Positions 39,890-48,769 of a stretch of 64,000 nucleotides of DNA are shown one piece after another. The notes under the pieces are model-generated. The model did not search any database. It was not told the DNA's origin and was given only the letters and a program-made list of their open reading frames with translations. The position numbers were made by a program, and so were the translations under genes. The first letter of the stretch is position 1. Every line of letters begins with the position of its first letter. Source of the DNA: Pseudomonas syringae (GTDB taxonomy: Bacteria; Pseudomonadota; Gammaproteobacteria; Pseudomonadales; Pseudomonadaceae); the NCBI RefSeq assembly GCF_021606685.1, contig NZ_WKCB01000024.1, forward strand, positions 1 to 64,000, in the 5' to 3' direction.

Positions 39890-40981
39890 TTATTCGGAGG
39901 GCACGTATTCTACAACTTCCAGGTCGAAACCGGATATCGCATTAAATTTCATCGGTGCGCTCATCAGGCGCATTTTGCGCACACCGAGGTCACGCAGGAT
40001 CTGCGAACCGGCGCCCACGATGCTGTAGGTGGTCGGCGTTTTGACCTGGACGTGCTCGGCGGTTTCGCGGATATGCGCGAGCAATACGTCGCCCTCCACC
40101 GGGTTGCCCAACAGCAGCACCACACCGCTGCCCGCCTCGGAAACCGCCGCCATGGCGGCGCGCAGGCTCCAGCGGCCGGGTTGCTTGACCATCAGCAAGT
40201 CACGCAGCGGGTCCATGTTGTGCACGCGCACCAGGGTCGGTTCGTCGGCGCAAATGGTGCCCAGGGTCAGGGCCATGTGCACGTCGCCTTCGACTGAATC
40301 ACGGTAGGTCACCAAATTGAATTGGCCCAGTTCGCTGTCCAGCGGCTGCTCGGCAATCCGCTGAACGGTACGTTCATGGATCATCCGGTAGTGAATCAGA
40401 TCGGCAATGGTGCCGACCTTGATGCCGTGTTCGGCGGCAAAGGCTTCGAGTTCGGCGCGACGGGCCATGGTGCCGTCGTCGTTCATCACTTCGCAGATCA
40501 CCCCGCTCGGCTCGAACCCGGCCATGCGTGCCAGGTCGCAGGCCGCTTCGGTGTGGCCGGCGCGCGCGAGGGTGCCGCCCGGTTGGGCCATCAGCGGGAA
40601 GATGTGGCCCGGGCTCACAATGTCTTCAGCCTTGGCGTCTTTGGCGGCCGCGGCTTGTACGGTGCGGGCGCGGTCAGCGGCGGAAATACCGGTGGTGACG
40701 CCGGTGGTCGCTTCAATCGATACGGTGAACTTGGTACCAAAACCCGAGCCGTTGCGCGGCGCCATCAACGGCAGCTTGAGCAACTCGCAGCGCTCACGGC
40801 TCATGGGCATGCAGATCAGCCCACGGGCGTGCTTGGCCATGAAGTTGATGTGCTCGGCCTTGCAGGCCTCGGCGGCCATGATGATGTCGCCTTCGTTCTC
40901 GCGGTCTTCGTCATCCATCAGGATGACCATCTTGCCTTGGCGGATGTCTTCAACCAGTTCTTCGATGCTATTGAGCGCCAC
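39890..40981 (-). CDS. ribBA: RibBA: 3,4-dihydroxy-2-butanone-4-phosphate synthase with degenerate cyclohydrolase II domain
   Basis: The 363-residue protein has an intact RibB half (about residues 1-200: DDEDRENEGDI, GLICMPM, GHTEAACDLARMAG) and a C-terminal RibA-like half. The zinc-binding Cys cluster and RQEGRG motif of true cyclohydrolase II, which are seen in the ribA gene of this window, are missing, so only the RibB half is likely to be active. The start is GTG after AGGGGG. Confidence 0.93.
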   Translation of the reverse strand: MALNSIEELVEDIRQGKMVILMDDEDRENEGDIIMAAEACKAEHINFMAKHARGLICMPMSRERCELLKLPLMAPRNGSGFGTKFTVSIEATTGVTTGISAADRARTVQAAAAKDAKAEDIVSPGHIFPLMAQPGGTLARAGHTEAACDLARMAGFEPSGVICEVMNDDGTMARRAELEAFAAEHGIKVGTIADLIHYRMIHERTVQRIAEQPLDSELGQFNLVTYRDSVEGDVHMALTLGTICADEPTLVRVHNMDPLRDLLMVKQPGRWSLRAAMAAVSEAGSGVVLLLGNPVEGDVLLAHIRETAEHVQVKTPTTYSIVGAGSQILRDLGVRKMRLMSAPMKFNAISGFDLEVVEYVPSE

Positions 40982-40996
40982 GCGGCACCCCCTTGG

Positions 40997-41659
40997 TCAG
41001 GATTTCAGGTAGCCGTTAGCGGCTAGAAAACTTTCGGTGATGTTTCCTGATGCAGGCTCTGCGGCCTTATCGCCCATCAGCAGGCGCTCCAGGTAACGGG
41101 CAAGCAAGTCGACTTCCAGGTTCACCCGGCGACCAGGCTGGTACGACGCCATGATGGTCTCGCTCAGGGTGTGGGGAATGATGGTCAGTTCGAATTCGGC
41201 GCCGTTCACGGCGTTCACGGTCAGGCTGGTGCCGTCGACGGTGATCGAGCCTTTGTGGGCGATGTACTTGGCCAGCTCTTTGGGCGCGCGGATGCGAAAT
41301 TCCACGGCGCGTGCGTTTTCACTGCGAGCAACCACTTCGCCGACACCGTCGACGTGGCCGCTGACCAGGTGACCACCGAGACGGGTGGTGGGGGTCAGGG
41401 CTTTTTCCAGGTTGACCGGGCTGCCGGCTTTGAGGTCATTCATCGCGGTGCAGTCGAGGGTTTCGCGGCTGACGTCGGCGGCAAAGCCGTTGCCCGGTAG
41501 CTCGATGACAGTCAGGCACACGCCACTGACGGCGATACTGTCGCCCAGTTTGACGTCGCCGAGGTCGAGCTTGCCGGTTTCAACCAGCAGGCGCACATCG
41601 CCGCCCTTGGGGGTCATGGCGCGAATGCTGCCGATGGATTCGATAATGCCGGTGAACAT
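40997..41659 (-). CDS. ribE: Riboflavin synthase alpha subunit
   Basis: The 220-residue enzyme has the start MFTGIIESIG and two lumazine-binding repeats, each with a short GDSIAVSGVCLTV or GSITVDGTSLTV strand. It makes riboflavin from two lumazine molecules. The ATG at 41659 follows AGGAGAAGG; the longer frame adds ten residues not seen in the family. The gene is also called ribC in Pseudomonas. Confidence 0.95.
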   Translation of the reverse strand: MFTGIIESIGSIRAMTPKGGDVRLLVETGKLDLGDVKLGDSIAVSGVCLTVIELPGNGFAADVSRETLDCTAMNDLKAGSPVNLEKALTPTTRLGGHLVSGHVDGVGEVVARSENARAVEFRIRAPKELAKYIAHKGSITVDGTSLTVNAVNGAEFELTIIPHTLSETIMASYQPGRRVNLEVDLLARYLERLLMGDKAAEPASGNITESFLAANGYLKS

Positions 41660-41707
41660 GGCCTTCTCCTGGAAAACGGTACGGGGCACTTGAGCGCCCG
41701 GTCAGAA

Positions 41708-42844
41708 TTATACGCTCGCGGGTAATAGCGGGACGGCAATGACTCGCCAGTCGTCGCCTACTGCGCGCATTTCAGTGATCTTGAGTTGGGGGGCGTCGGC
41801 CAGTTTCTCAAGCGGCCAATCCAGCAAAGGTCGGGCAGCGGAGCCGAGAAACTTGCCGGCGACGAAAATCACGTATTCGTCCACCAACCCCTGCTGGGCA
41901 AACGCGCCGGCCAGGCTAGGGCCGGCTTCCACCAGCACCTCGTTGACGCCACGCGCGGCCAGTGCCACCAGCGCCGAGCGCAGGTCGACCTGGCCTTCGA
42001 CGCCCGGCACCACCAGGCACTCGGGGCCACGGGGGAACTGGTTTTCTGCGGTCACGCAGGTGATCACCAGCGCCGGGCCTGCCTTGAAGAACGGCGCATT
42101 CAGCGGCACCCGCAAACGGCCGTCGATCAGCACGCGCAACGGCGGGCGTGACATCGCCAGGGCGGTGGTGGCGTCGTCCAGGCCCAGCTCGGCGGCGCGT
42201 ACGGTGAGGCGCGCGCCGTCGGCCAGCACGGTGTCGGCACCGGTCAGCACCACACTGGCTTCGGCGCGCAGGCGCTGCACGGCGGCGCGGGCGGCAGGGC
42301 CGGTGATCCATTGACTTTCGCCGCTGGCCATCGCGGTGCGGCCGTCCAGGCTCATCGCCAGCTTGACCCGCACAAAAGGTAGGCCGTGTTCCATGCGTTT
42401 GAGGAAGCCCGGGTTCAAGGCGCGCGCTTCTTTTTCCAGCACGCCGCTGCAAATCTCGATACCGGCCTGGGCCAGACGCTGCATGCCGCGCCCCGCCACT
42501 TCCGGGTTCGGGTCCTGCATGCCGGCCACCACGCGGGCCACACCGGCACTCACCAGCGCGTCGGCGCATGGCGGTGTACGCCCATGGTGGCTGCACGGTT
42601 CGAGGGTCACGTAGACCGTGGCGCCACGGGCCTTGGCACCGGCGGCGCGCAGGGCATTGGGCTCGGCATGCGGTTCGCCGGTACGCTCGTGCCAGCCTTC
42701 GCCGACAATCTGCCCATCGCGCACGATCACGCAGCCGACCCGTGGGTTGGGATGGGTGGTGTACAGGCCCTTGCGCGCCAGTTCGAGGGCGCGGGCCATG
42801 TAATGGGCGTCGAGGACGGCTTGTTCAGCAGACGGTGAATTCAT
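41708..42844 (-). CDS. ribD: Bifunctional deaminase/reductase RibD
   Basis: The 378-residue protein has an N-terminal zinc deaminase ([11 protein letters not shown] and [15 protein letters not shown]) and a C-terminal reductase ([24 protein letters not shown]). It does the second and third pyrimidine steps of riboflavin synthesis. It overlaps nrdR by 4 bases. Confidence 0.96.
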   Translation of the reverse strand: MNSPSAEQAVLDAHYMARALELARKGLYTTHPNPRVGCVIVRDGQIVGEGWHERTGEPHAEPNALRAAGAKARGATVYVTLEPCSHHGRTPPCADALVSAGVARVVAGMQDPNPEVAGRGMQRLAQAGIEICSGVLEKEARALNPGFLKRMEHGLPFVRVKLAMSLDGRTAMASGESQWITGPAARAAVQRLRAEASVVLTGADTVLADGARLTVRAAELGLDDATTALAMSRPPLRVLIDGRLRVPLNAPFFKAGPALVITCVTAENQFPRGPECLVVPGVEGQVDLRSALVALAARGVNEVLVEAGPSLAGAFAQQGLVDEYVIFVAGKFLGSAARPLLDWPLEKLADAPQLKITEMRAVGDDWRVIAVPLLPASV

Positions 42845-43311
42845 TTTTTGGCAGGCTCGCGGGCCAGGCGGTCGATTTCTTCGCGGAACTCATTGAGGTC
42901 CTGGAAGCGTCGATACACCGAGGCGAAACGGATATAGGCGACTTCGTCGAGCTTTTGCAACTCGCCCATCACCAGTTCTCCAACCACCAGGCTCTTGACC
43001 TCGCGCTCGCCGGTGGCGCGCAGCTTGTGCTTGATATGCACCAGCGCCGCTTCCAGCCGCTCGACACTCACCGGGCGTTTTTCCAGCGCGCGCTGCATAC
43101 CGGCGCGCAGTTTTTCTTCGTCGAAAGGCTGGCGGCTGCCGTCGGACTTGATCAGACGGGGCAATACCAGTTCGGCGGTTTCGAAGGTGGTGAAACGTTC
43201 ACCGCAGCCAGAGGCCAGGCATTCGCGCCGGCGACGTACTTGATCGCCCTCGGCGACCAGACGCGAGTCAATGACCTTGGTGTCGTTGGCACCGCAGAAG
43301 GGACAGTGCAT
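42841..43311 (-). CDS. nrdR: Transcriptional repressor NrdR
   Basis: The 156-residue protein has the zinc-ribbon start [10 protein letters not shown] with the later [10 protein letters not shown] pair, then an ATP-cone domain. It represses ribonucleotide reductase genes. It heads the nrdR-ribD-ribE-ribBA-ribH-nusB-thiL run. The ATG at 43311 was chosen because it begins the zinc-ribbon; a longer frame adds 21 unrelated residues. Confidence 0.96.
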   Translation of the reverse strand: MHCPFCGANDTKVIDSRLVAEGDQVRRRRECLASGCGERFTTFETAELVLPRLIKSDGSRQPFDEEKLRAGMQRALEKRPVSVERLEAALVHIKHKLRATGEREVKSLVVGELVMGELQKLDEVAYIRFASVYRRFQDLNEFREEIDRLAREPAKK

Positions 43312-43450
43312 GGTTGGCAGGCAACAAAAAATGGGAGGGCCATGGTAGCGCATCCCCGTGGCAAGACAAGCCATAGCCTTTACGGTATATAGGCTGACTA
43401 TTATGTTTCATATTTTAAAGTCACGGATTTTGCCCTTCCTGGAGCCGTAC

Positions 43451-43906
43451 ATGCAGTTACGACCACTTGTTTTGCTTACCTTGTTCAGTGTTCTGGTCGC
43501 CTGCAGCAGCGAAGCCCCCAAGCCTGCAGCGCCTCAGCCGGTGCCCGCGCAGGAGAAAAAAGTCCCGGGGATTGAAGATATGGGCCCCCTGCCGGCCTAT
43601 CAGCGTGAAATCAGCGGCAGCCTGACCAATGTGCCCGCCGGCGCCGAAGTGGAGATGGCGCTGCTGGTAATCGATGACCGCTCGCGCCCGCAACAACTGT
43701 TGGCCAGCAGCGTGCTGACCGGCAACGGCCAGCCCCTGGCCTTCCGCCTGCGCTACAACCCACAAGCCTTTCCGCTTGGTGCGCGGGTTGAGCTGCGCGG
43801 TCGCGCCAGCCAGTCCGGCCAGCTGATCCTGCACTTGCCCGCCGTGCGCATCACCCAGCCGATCACCCAGACCACCGGCCCCCTGCAACTCGTCAAGGCA
43901 CCATGA
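43451..43906 (+). CDS. YbaY-family lipoprotein
   Basis: The 151-residue lipoprotein has a signal with lipobox LVACS (Cys18), a Pro-rich linker and a YbaY beta-domain: ISGSLTNVPAGAEVEMALLVI and LRYNPQAFPLGARVELRGR. Function is unclear. The ATG at 43451 follows GGAG and begins the signal peptide. It overlaps the methyltransferase gene by 4 bases. Confidence 0.88.
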   Translation: MQLRPLVLLTLFSVLVACSSEAPKPAAPQPVPAQEKKVPGIEDMGPLPAYQREISGSLTNVPAGAEVEMALLVIDDRSRPQQLLASSVLTGNGQPLAFRLRYNPQAFPLGARVELRGRASQSGQLILHLPAVRITQPITQTTGPLQLVKAP

Positions 43907-44559
43907 CGCCACCGCTGGGCCTGCAAGCCGCGCTGAGCGCACTGATCGGCGACGCACAACTGGTGCCCTGCCCGCTGCCGGGCACCGCGCTGTCGTTGTG
44001 GCTGCTGGATGCGGACAACATGGACCGCGCCTTCAGCCCCGAGGAAACCCGGCGCATCCTGCATGAACCACCCTACTGGAGCTTTTGCTGGGCCAGCGGC
44101 CTGGCGCTGGCGCGGTACCTGGCGGCGAACCCTGAGTGGGTCGTGGGCAAGCGCGTGCTGGATTTTGGCGCAGGTTCGGGGGTAGCCGGGATCGCCGCCA
44201 TGAAAGCCGGCGCCCTGGAAGTGGTGGCCTGCGACTTGGACCCACTGGCCTTGGCGTCTTGCCGGGCGAATGCTGAACTCAATGATGTGGAGCTGACTTA
44301 TTCGGCGGACTTTTTCACCGAAGCCGACCGCTTCGACCTGATCCTGGTCGCCGACGTGCTCTACGACCGGGCGAACCTGCCGCTGCTGGACCACTTCCTC
44401 AGCCGTGGCCGCGAAGCACTGGTAGCAGACTCACGGGTGCGCGACTTTCAGCACCCGGCGTATCAGCGGTTGGAGATACTCGATGCATTGACCCTGCCGG
44501 ACTTGGCCGAGCCGTGGGAGTTTCGCAAGGTGAGCTTGTACCATTCGCGGCGCTCTTGA
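43903..44559 (+). CDS. Class I SAM-dependent methyltransferase (ETFB-lysine methyltransferase-like)
   Basis: The 218-residue enzyme has the SAM-binding motif VLDFGAGSGVAGIAAM and VVACDLDPLAL, plus LILVADVLYDRANLPLL. It resembles the protein-lysine methyltransferases that act on electron-transfer flavoprotein beta; the substrate is inference. It is coupled to the YbaY gene by ATGA. Confidence 0.85.
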   Translation: MTPPLGLQAALSALIGDAQLVPCPLPGTALSLWLLDADNMDRAFSPEETRRILHEPPYWSFCWASGLALARYLAANPEWVVGKRVLDFGAGSGVAGIAAMKAGALEVVACDLDPLALASCRANAELNDVELTYSADFFTEADRFDLILVADVLYDRANLPLLDHFLSRGREALVADSRVRDFQHPAYQRLEILDALTLPDLAEPWEFRKVSLYHSRRS

Positions 44560-44563
44560 GGCC

Positions 44564-44586
44564 ATCGCGAGCAAGCCCGCTCCCAC
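44564..44586. repeat. Single REP arm
   Basis: ATCGCGAGCAAGCCCGCTCCCAC, a lone arm of the GTGGGAGCGGGCTTGCTCGCGA class with no inverted partner nearby. Confidence 0.85.
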
Positions 44587-44684
44587 ACTTGGCCGCGTTC
44601 CTCCGGGTAGCTCATCAACCAAGCTTTCAGCCAACCGCGCCAGCCCTTATAGTTGCCCCATTCCCGCTTTATTCGAGACGCCCC

Positions 44685-45557
44685 ATGAGCAATCCCTCGC
44701 CGTACATCTTCGATGTCACCACTGCCAATTTTGACCAGGCGGTGATCCAGAACTCCTTCGAGAAACCCGTGCTGGTGGATTTCTGGGCCGAGTGGTGCGC
44801 GCCGTGCAAGGCGTTGATGCCCCTGCTCGCGCAGATCACCGAGAGCTATCAGGGCGAGCTATTGCTGGCCAAGGTCGATTGCGAGGCTGAGCAGGACATC
44901 GTTGCGCGCTTTGGCATTCAGAGCCTGCCGACGGTGGTCCTGTTCAAGGATGGCCAGCCAGTGGATGGCTTTGCCGGGGCGCAGCCGGAGTCGGCGGTGC
45001 GCAAGCTGCTGGAGCCGCATGTGCAGATGCCACCGCCGGCTGCCGCCGACCCGCTGGAACAGGCGCAGGCACTGTTTGCCGAAGGCCGTATCAGCGACGC
45101 CGAAGCGGTGCTGGTCGCGCTGTTGGGCGAAGACAACACCAACGCCGCCGCGCTGATCCTGTACGCACGCTGCCTGGCCGAGCGCGGTGAGCTGGGTGAA
45201 GCCCAGGCCGTGCTGGACGCCGTGAAAAGCGACGATCACAAAGCCGCCCTCGCCGGGGCCAAGGCGCAGATCACGTTCCTGCGCCAGGCTGCCGACCTGC
45301 CGGACGCCGCCGAGCTGAAAAGCCGCCTGGCGCAAAACCCGCAGGACGACGAAGCCGCCTATCAGTTGAGCATCCAGCAACTGGCGCGCCAGCAATACGA
45401 CGCCGCGCTTGAGGGTTTGCTCAAGCTGTTCATCCGCAACCGCAGCTACAGCGAAGGCCTGCCGCACAAGACCTTGCTGCAGGTGTTCGAACTGTTGGGC
45501 AACGACCACCCGCTGGTGACCGTGTACCGGCGCAAGCTGTTCGCCGCGCTGTACTAA
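44685..45557 (+). CDS. cnoX: Thioredoxin-TPR co-chaperone CnoX (YbbN/TrxA-like)
   Basis: The 290-residue protein has an N-terminal thioredoxin fold with an intact WCAPC motif (about residues 35-39 of DFWAEWCAPCKALMP), then a TPR-like helical C-terminal half from about residue 125. E. coli YbbN/CnoX lacks a full CxxC motif; this one keeps it, so it could be redox-active as well as a holdase. The ATG at 44685 was chosen because it begins the thioredoxin domain. It ends in a 4-base convergent overlap. Confidence 0.9.
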   Translation: MSNPSPYIFDVTTANFDQAVIQNSFEKPVLVDFWAEWCAPCKALMPLLAQITESYQGELLLAKVDCEAEQDIVARFGIQSLPTVVLFKDGQPVDGFAGAQPESAVRKLLEPHVQMPPPAAADPLEQAQALFAEGRISDAEAVLVALLGEDNTNAAALILYARCLAERGELGEAQAVLDAVKSDDHKAALAGAKAQITFLRQAADLPDAAELKSRLAQNPQDDEAAYQLSIQQLARQQYDAALEGLLKLFIRNRSYSEGLPHKTLLQVFELLGNDHPLVTVYRRKLFAALY

Positions 45558-45901
45558 TCGCCGACCCAGCTGTACAGCGGCGTATCACCGCCGCTGCTGA
45601 CCTTGACCTTGGCGCTATGGCGCAAGCGCACCAGCAGGCGCTTGCCCGCCGAGGCATCCCCCGCCAAGCCTTCCAACTGGTCGAGCAATTCCAGGCCATT
45701 GAGTTGGCCGGCGTTGCGCAGCAGGTCCTGGGCGTTCTGCCATAGATCATCATTTTGCTTGGGCGACGCAACCGGCGCAGCGGCAGGCGCAGCCACCGGT
45801 GTGGCCTGCAACTGTGCGCCCAGCCGGGCCCAATCGCCGTCGTCCAGCTCCAGGGTCAAGTCCACCGGCAAGTCGCCGACGGTTCCACGAATTCTCAACA
45901 T
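45554..45901 (-). CDS. Hypothetical small protein
   Basis: The 115-residue protein begins MLRIRGTVGDLPVDLTLELD, contains an Ala/Pro linker (about residues 40-55) and ends with a beta-like region LLVRLRHSAKVKVSSGGD. No family is named. The ATG at 45901 follows GGAG at suitable spacing. Homologues sit at the same place in other pseudomonads as I recall. It is divergent from the DUF2796 operon. Confidence 0.75.
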   Translation of the reverse strand: MLRIRGTVGDLPVDLTLELDDGDWARLGAQLQATPVAAPAAAPVASPKQNDDLWQNAQDLLRNAGQLNGLELLDQLEGLAGDASAGKRLLVRLRHSAKVKVSSGGDTPLYSWVGD

Positions 45902-45987
45902 CGTCCGTACTCCTGCACTTTTTCTGACAGGCATGCTCCCATGCGGCTTGCGCATCGCCAAGCGGGCGGTCAAACTCTCGGCCCTAT

Positions 45988-46007
45988 TGTTATAAGATCA
46001 CATAACA
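45988..46007. promoter_or_regulatory. Candidate Zur-like operator upstream of the DUF2796 operon
   Basis: TGTTAT and ATAACA form perfect inverted half-sites with 8 bases between. Zur boxes carry the same half-sites, but with closer spacing in the usual consensus. The position 27 bases before the start, in an operon known to be zinc-controlled in P. aeruginosa, supports the idea. The spacing makes it uncertain. Confidence 0.4.
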
Positions 46008-46033
46008 TAAATTTCATGTCCTGGAGCCTTCTT

Positions 46034-46630
46034 ATGCGCCGTCTGTTGCTTGCTGTGCCGTTTGCCCTGCTGCCATTGGCGGTTGCCTACGCTCATGATG
46101 ACCACGACCATGAACACGGCAGCCTTGGCGCCCACGAACACGGCGTTGGCCGCCTCAATGCCGTGCTCGACGGCCAGGCGCTGGAGCTTGAGCTGGACAG
46201 CCCGGCGATGAACCTGGTGGGGTTCGAACACCCGGCGACCACTGCCGCCGACAAAGCCAAGGTCGCCGCCGCACGCAAGCAGCTGGAAAACCCTCTGGTC
46301 CTGTTCAACGTGCCCAAGGCCGCCGGTTGCGTGATCAGCTCCCAGGAACTCAACAGCCCGCTGTTCGGTGACAAGCCGGAAGCTGATCACGATGATGACG
46401 ATCACGCTGACGACGCCAAAGACGGCGCCCACGAACATCATCACGACCACAGCGAAATCCACGCCCACTACCAATTCACCTGCGCCACGCCGACCGCCCT
46501 GAGCAACCTGGACCTGACCCAGGTGTTCAAGACCTTCCCCGCCACCCAGAAAATTCAGGTACAACTGATCGGCCCAAGCGGCCAGCAAGGTGTTGAAGCA
46601 ACAGCACAGGCCGCTACCCTGAAGTTCTGA
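46034..46630 (+). CDS. His-rich periplasmic DUF2796 protein, zinc-uptake linked
   Basis: The 198-residue protein has a signal peptide, a mature start rich in His and Asp (HDDHDHEH, then HEHGVG) and a second His/Asp block (EHHHDHSEIHAHY). That fits a metal-binding periplasmic protein of the DUF2796 family. It heads an operon with an ABC ATPase, an FtsX-type permease and a DUF3299 protein; the P. aeruginosa version is Zur-regulated. The ATG at 46034 follows GGAG and begins the signal; an earlier ATG at 46016 has no ribosome site. Confidence 0.88.
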   Translation: MRRLLLAVPFALLPLAVAYAHDDHDHEHGSLGAHEHGVGRLNAVLDGQALELELDSPAMNLVGFEHPATTAADKAKVAAARKQLENPLVLFNVPKAAGCVISSQELNSPLFGDKPEADHDDDDHADDAKDGAHEHHHDHSEIHAHYQFTCATPTALSNLDLTQVFKTFPATQKIQVQLIGPSGQQGVEATAQAATLKF

Positions 46631-46648
46631 TCTGAAAACCCAATCACT

Positions 46649-46733
46649 GTGGGAGCTGGCTTGCCTGCGATCCAGGCGCTGCGGTGTATCAGGCACACTG
46701 CGGCGCAGCCATCGCAGGCAAGCCAGCGCCCAC
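46649..46733. repeat. REPIN, GTGGGAGCTGGCTTGCCTGCGAT arm type
   Basis: A fourth arm class: GTGGGAGCTGGCTTGCCTGCGAT inverted with ATCGCAGGCAAGCCAGCGCCCAC, one mismatch. It lies inside the zinc operon, between the DUF2796 gene and the ABC ATPase gene. Confidence 0.88.
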
Positions 46734-46780
46734 ATTTGATCGGTGTCATCATCCAAATCAAACCAGACCACTGATTTCCT

Positions 46781-47491
46781 ATGACCCAAGCACTGATCCA
46801 ACTGTCTGACCTGGGCTTCAACTGGCCCGGGCACCCCCAGTTGCTGGACATCCCCGCGTTCCGCCTGGACGCCGGGGAAACCCTGTTTCTCAAGGGCCCG
46901 AGCGGCAGTGGCAAAACCACGTTGCTCGGCTTGCTGGGCGGCGTGCAGAAGCCCAGTCGAGGCAGCATCCGCCTGCTCGGCCAGGAGCTGACAGAGCTGT
47001 CCGCCGGCGCCCGTGATCGTTTTCGCGTGGATCACACCGGTTATATCTTCCAGCAGTTCAACCTGCTGCCGTTTCTGTCGGTGCGTGAAAACGTTGAGCT
47101 GCCTTGCCATTTTTCGACGCTGCGCGCGCAGCGGGCGAAGCAGCGCCATGGCAGTGTCGATCAGGCCGCCGCAACCTTGCTCGCGCATTTGGGCCTCAAG
47201 GATAAAGACCTGCTGGCGCGCCGTGCCGACTCGCTGTCCATCGGCCAACAGCAACGGGTGGCCGCCGCCCGTGCGTTGATCGGCCAGCCGGAACTGGTGA
47301 TCGCCGACGAACCCACGTCGGCCCTGGACTACGACGCCCGCGAAGCCTTCATTCAGTTGTTGTTCGCCGAATGCCGCGACGCGGGCGCCAGCCTGTTGTT
47401 TGTCAGCCATGACCAGAGCCTGGCGCCGCTGTTTGACCGCAACCTGTCGCTGGCCGAACTCAATCGCGCCGCCACGCCCGCAGAGGTTTGA
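46781..47491 (+). CDS. ABC transporter ATP-binding protein (LolD/MacB type)
   Basis: The 236-residue ATPase has Walker A GPSGSGKTTLLGLL, signature SIGQQQRVAAARAL and Walker B LVIADEPTSALD. It matches the exporter-type subfamily that pairs with FtsX-like permeases. The permease gene follows in one base. Confidence 0.93.
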   Translation: MTQALIQLSDLGFNWPGHPQLLDIPAFRLDAGETLFLKGPSGSGKTTLLGLLGGVQKPSRGSIRLLGQELTELSAGARDRFRVDHTGYIFQQFNLLPFLSVRENVELPCHFSTLRAQRAKQRHGSVDQAAATLLAHLGLKDKDLLARRADSLSIGQQQRVAAARALIGQPELVIADEPTSALDYDAREAFIQLLFAECRDAGASLLFVSHDQSLAPLFDRNLSLAELNRAATPAEV

Positions 47492-47492
47492 G

Positions 47493-48758
47493 ATGTATCT
47501 GTTTCGTCTAGCCCTGGCCAGCCTGGCTAACCGTCGCTTTACCGCGATCCTCACCGCCTTCGCCATCGCGCTTTCAGTCTGCCTGTTGCTCGCGGTGGAG
47601 CGCGTGCGCGTTGAGGCACGCAACAGTTTCGCCAGCACCATCAGCGGCACCGACCTGATCGTCGGCGCGCGCTCGGGCTCGGTCAACCTGCTGCTGTACT
47701 CGGTATTCCGCATCGGCAACGCCACCAACAACATCCGCTGGGACAGCTACGAGCACTTCGCCGCCAGCCCACAGGTGAAATGGGCCATTCCGATTTCCCT
47801 CGGCGACTCCCACCGCGGCTACCGCGTGATGGGCACCAACGAATCCTACTTCGAGCACTACCAATACGGCCGCAAACAGAACCTCGAACTGGCCAGCGGC
47901 CGCGCGTTCGCCACCGACCCGTTCGAAGTGGTGCTCGGCGCTGAAGTCGCCGACGCGCTGCACTACAAGCTCGGCGACAAGCTGGTGCTGGCCCACGGCG
48001 TGGCGGTGGTCAGCCTGGTCAAGCACGATGACAAGCCCTTCACCGTGGTCGGCATTCTCAAACGCACCGGCACCCCGGTGGACCGCACGCTGCACATCAG
48101 CCTCGGCGGTATGGAGGCGATCCATATCGACTGGCACAACGGCGTGCCGGCCCAGGGCAAAGGCCGCATCAGCGCCGACCAGGCGCGCAACATGGACCTC
48201 ACCCCGCAGGCCATCACCGCGTTCATGCTGGGCCTGAACAACAAGATTTCCACCTTCGCGCTGCAGCGCGAGATCAATGAATTCCGTGGCGAACCGATGC
48301 TGGCGATCCTGCCCGGCGTGGCGCTGCAAGAGCTGTGGAGCATGATGGGCACCGCCGAAAAAGCGTTGTTCGTGATCTCGCTGTTCGTGGTGCTGACCGG
48401 CCTGATCGGCATGCTCACGGCGATCCTCACCAGCCTCAACGAACGCCGCCGCGAGATGGCGATCCTGCGCTCGGTGGGCGCCCGCCCGTGGCACATCGCG
48501 ACGCTGCTGATCTTTGAAGCCTTCGCCCTGGCCTTGTCTGGTGTGATCGCCGGCGTGGGGTTGCTGTATGTGTGTATCGCCGCGTCGCGTGGGTATCTGC
48601 AGGCCAATTACGGCCTGGACCTGCCGCTGTCGTGGCCCAGCGAATATGAATGGACGTTGCTCGCCGGTATCCTGGCCGCAGCGCTGTTGATGGGCAGCGT
48701 GCCCGCGTGGCGTGCCTATCGACAATCCCTGGCCGATGGCCTGTCGATACGTTTATGA
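47493..48758 (+). CDS. FtsX-type ABC transporter permease
   Basis: The 421-residue protein has an N-terminal membrane segment, a large periplasmic MacB-like domain (about residues 45-270) and three C-terminal segments of the FtsX fold (LNERRREMAILRSVGARPWH lies between the first and second). The ATG at 47493 is two bases after the ATPase stop. Confidence 0.92.
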   Translation: MYLFRLALASLANRRFTAILTAFAIALSVCLLLAVERVRVEARNSFASTISGTDLIVGARSGSVNLLLYSVFRIGNATNNIRWDSYEHFAASPQVKWAIPISLGDSHRGYRVMGTNESYFEHYQYGRKQNLELASGRAFATDPFEVVLGAEVADALHYKLGDKLVLAHGVAVVSLVKHDDKPFTVVGILKRTGTPVDRTLHISLGGMEAIHIDWHNGVPAQGKGRISADQARNMDLTPQAITAFMLGLNNKISTFALQREINEFRGEPMLAILPGVALQELWSMMGTAEKALFVISLFVVLTGLIGMLTAILTSLNERRREMAILRSVGARPWHIATLLIFEAFALALSGVIAGVGLLYVCIAASRGYLQANYGLDLPLSWPSEYEWTLLAGILAAALLMGSVPAWRAYRQSLADGLSIRL

Positions 48759-48769
48759 GGAAGGCTTCG

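Noticed and set aside
39802..40996. Possible FMN riboswitch in the riboflavin cluster
   Set aside because: No RFN-element consensus was seen in the spacers between ribH, ribBA and ribE.
45998..47734. 578-codon frame on the minus strand
   Set aside because: It is antisense to the DUF2796 and ABC ATPase genes and has no family features.
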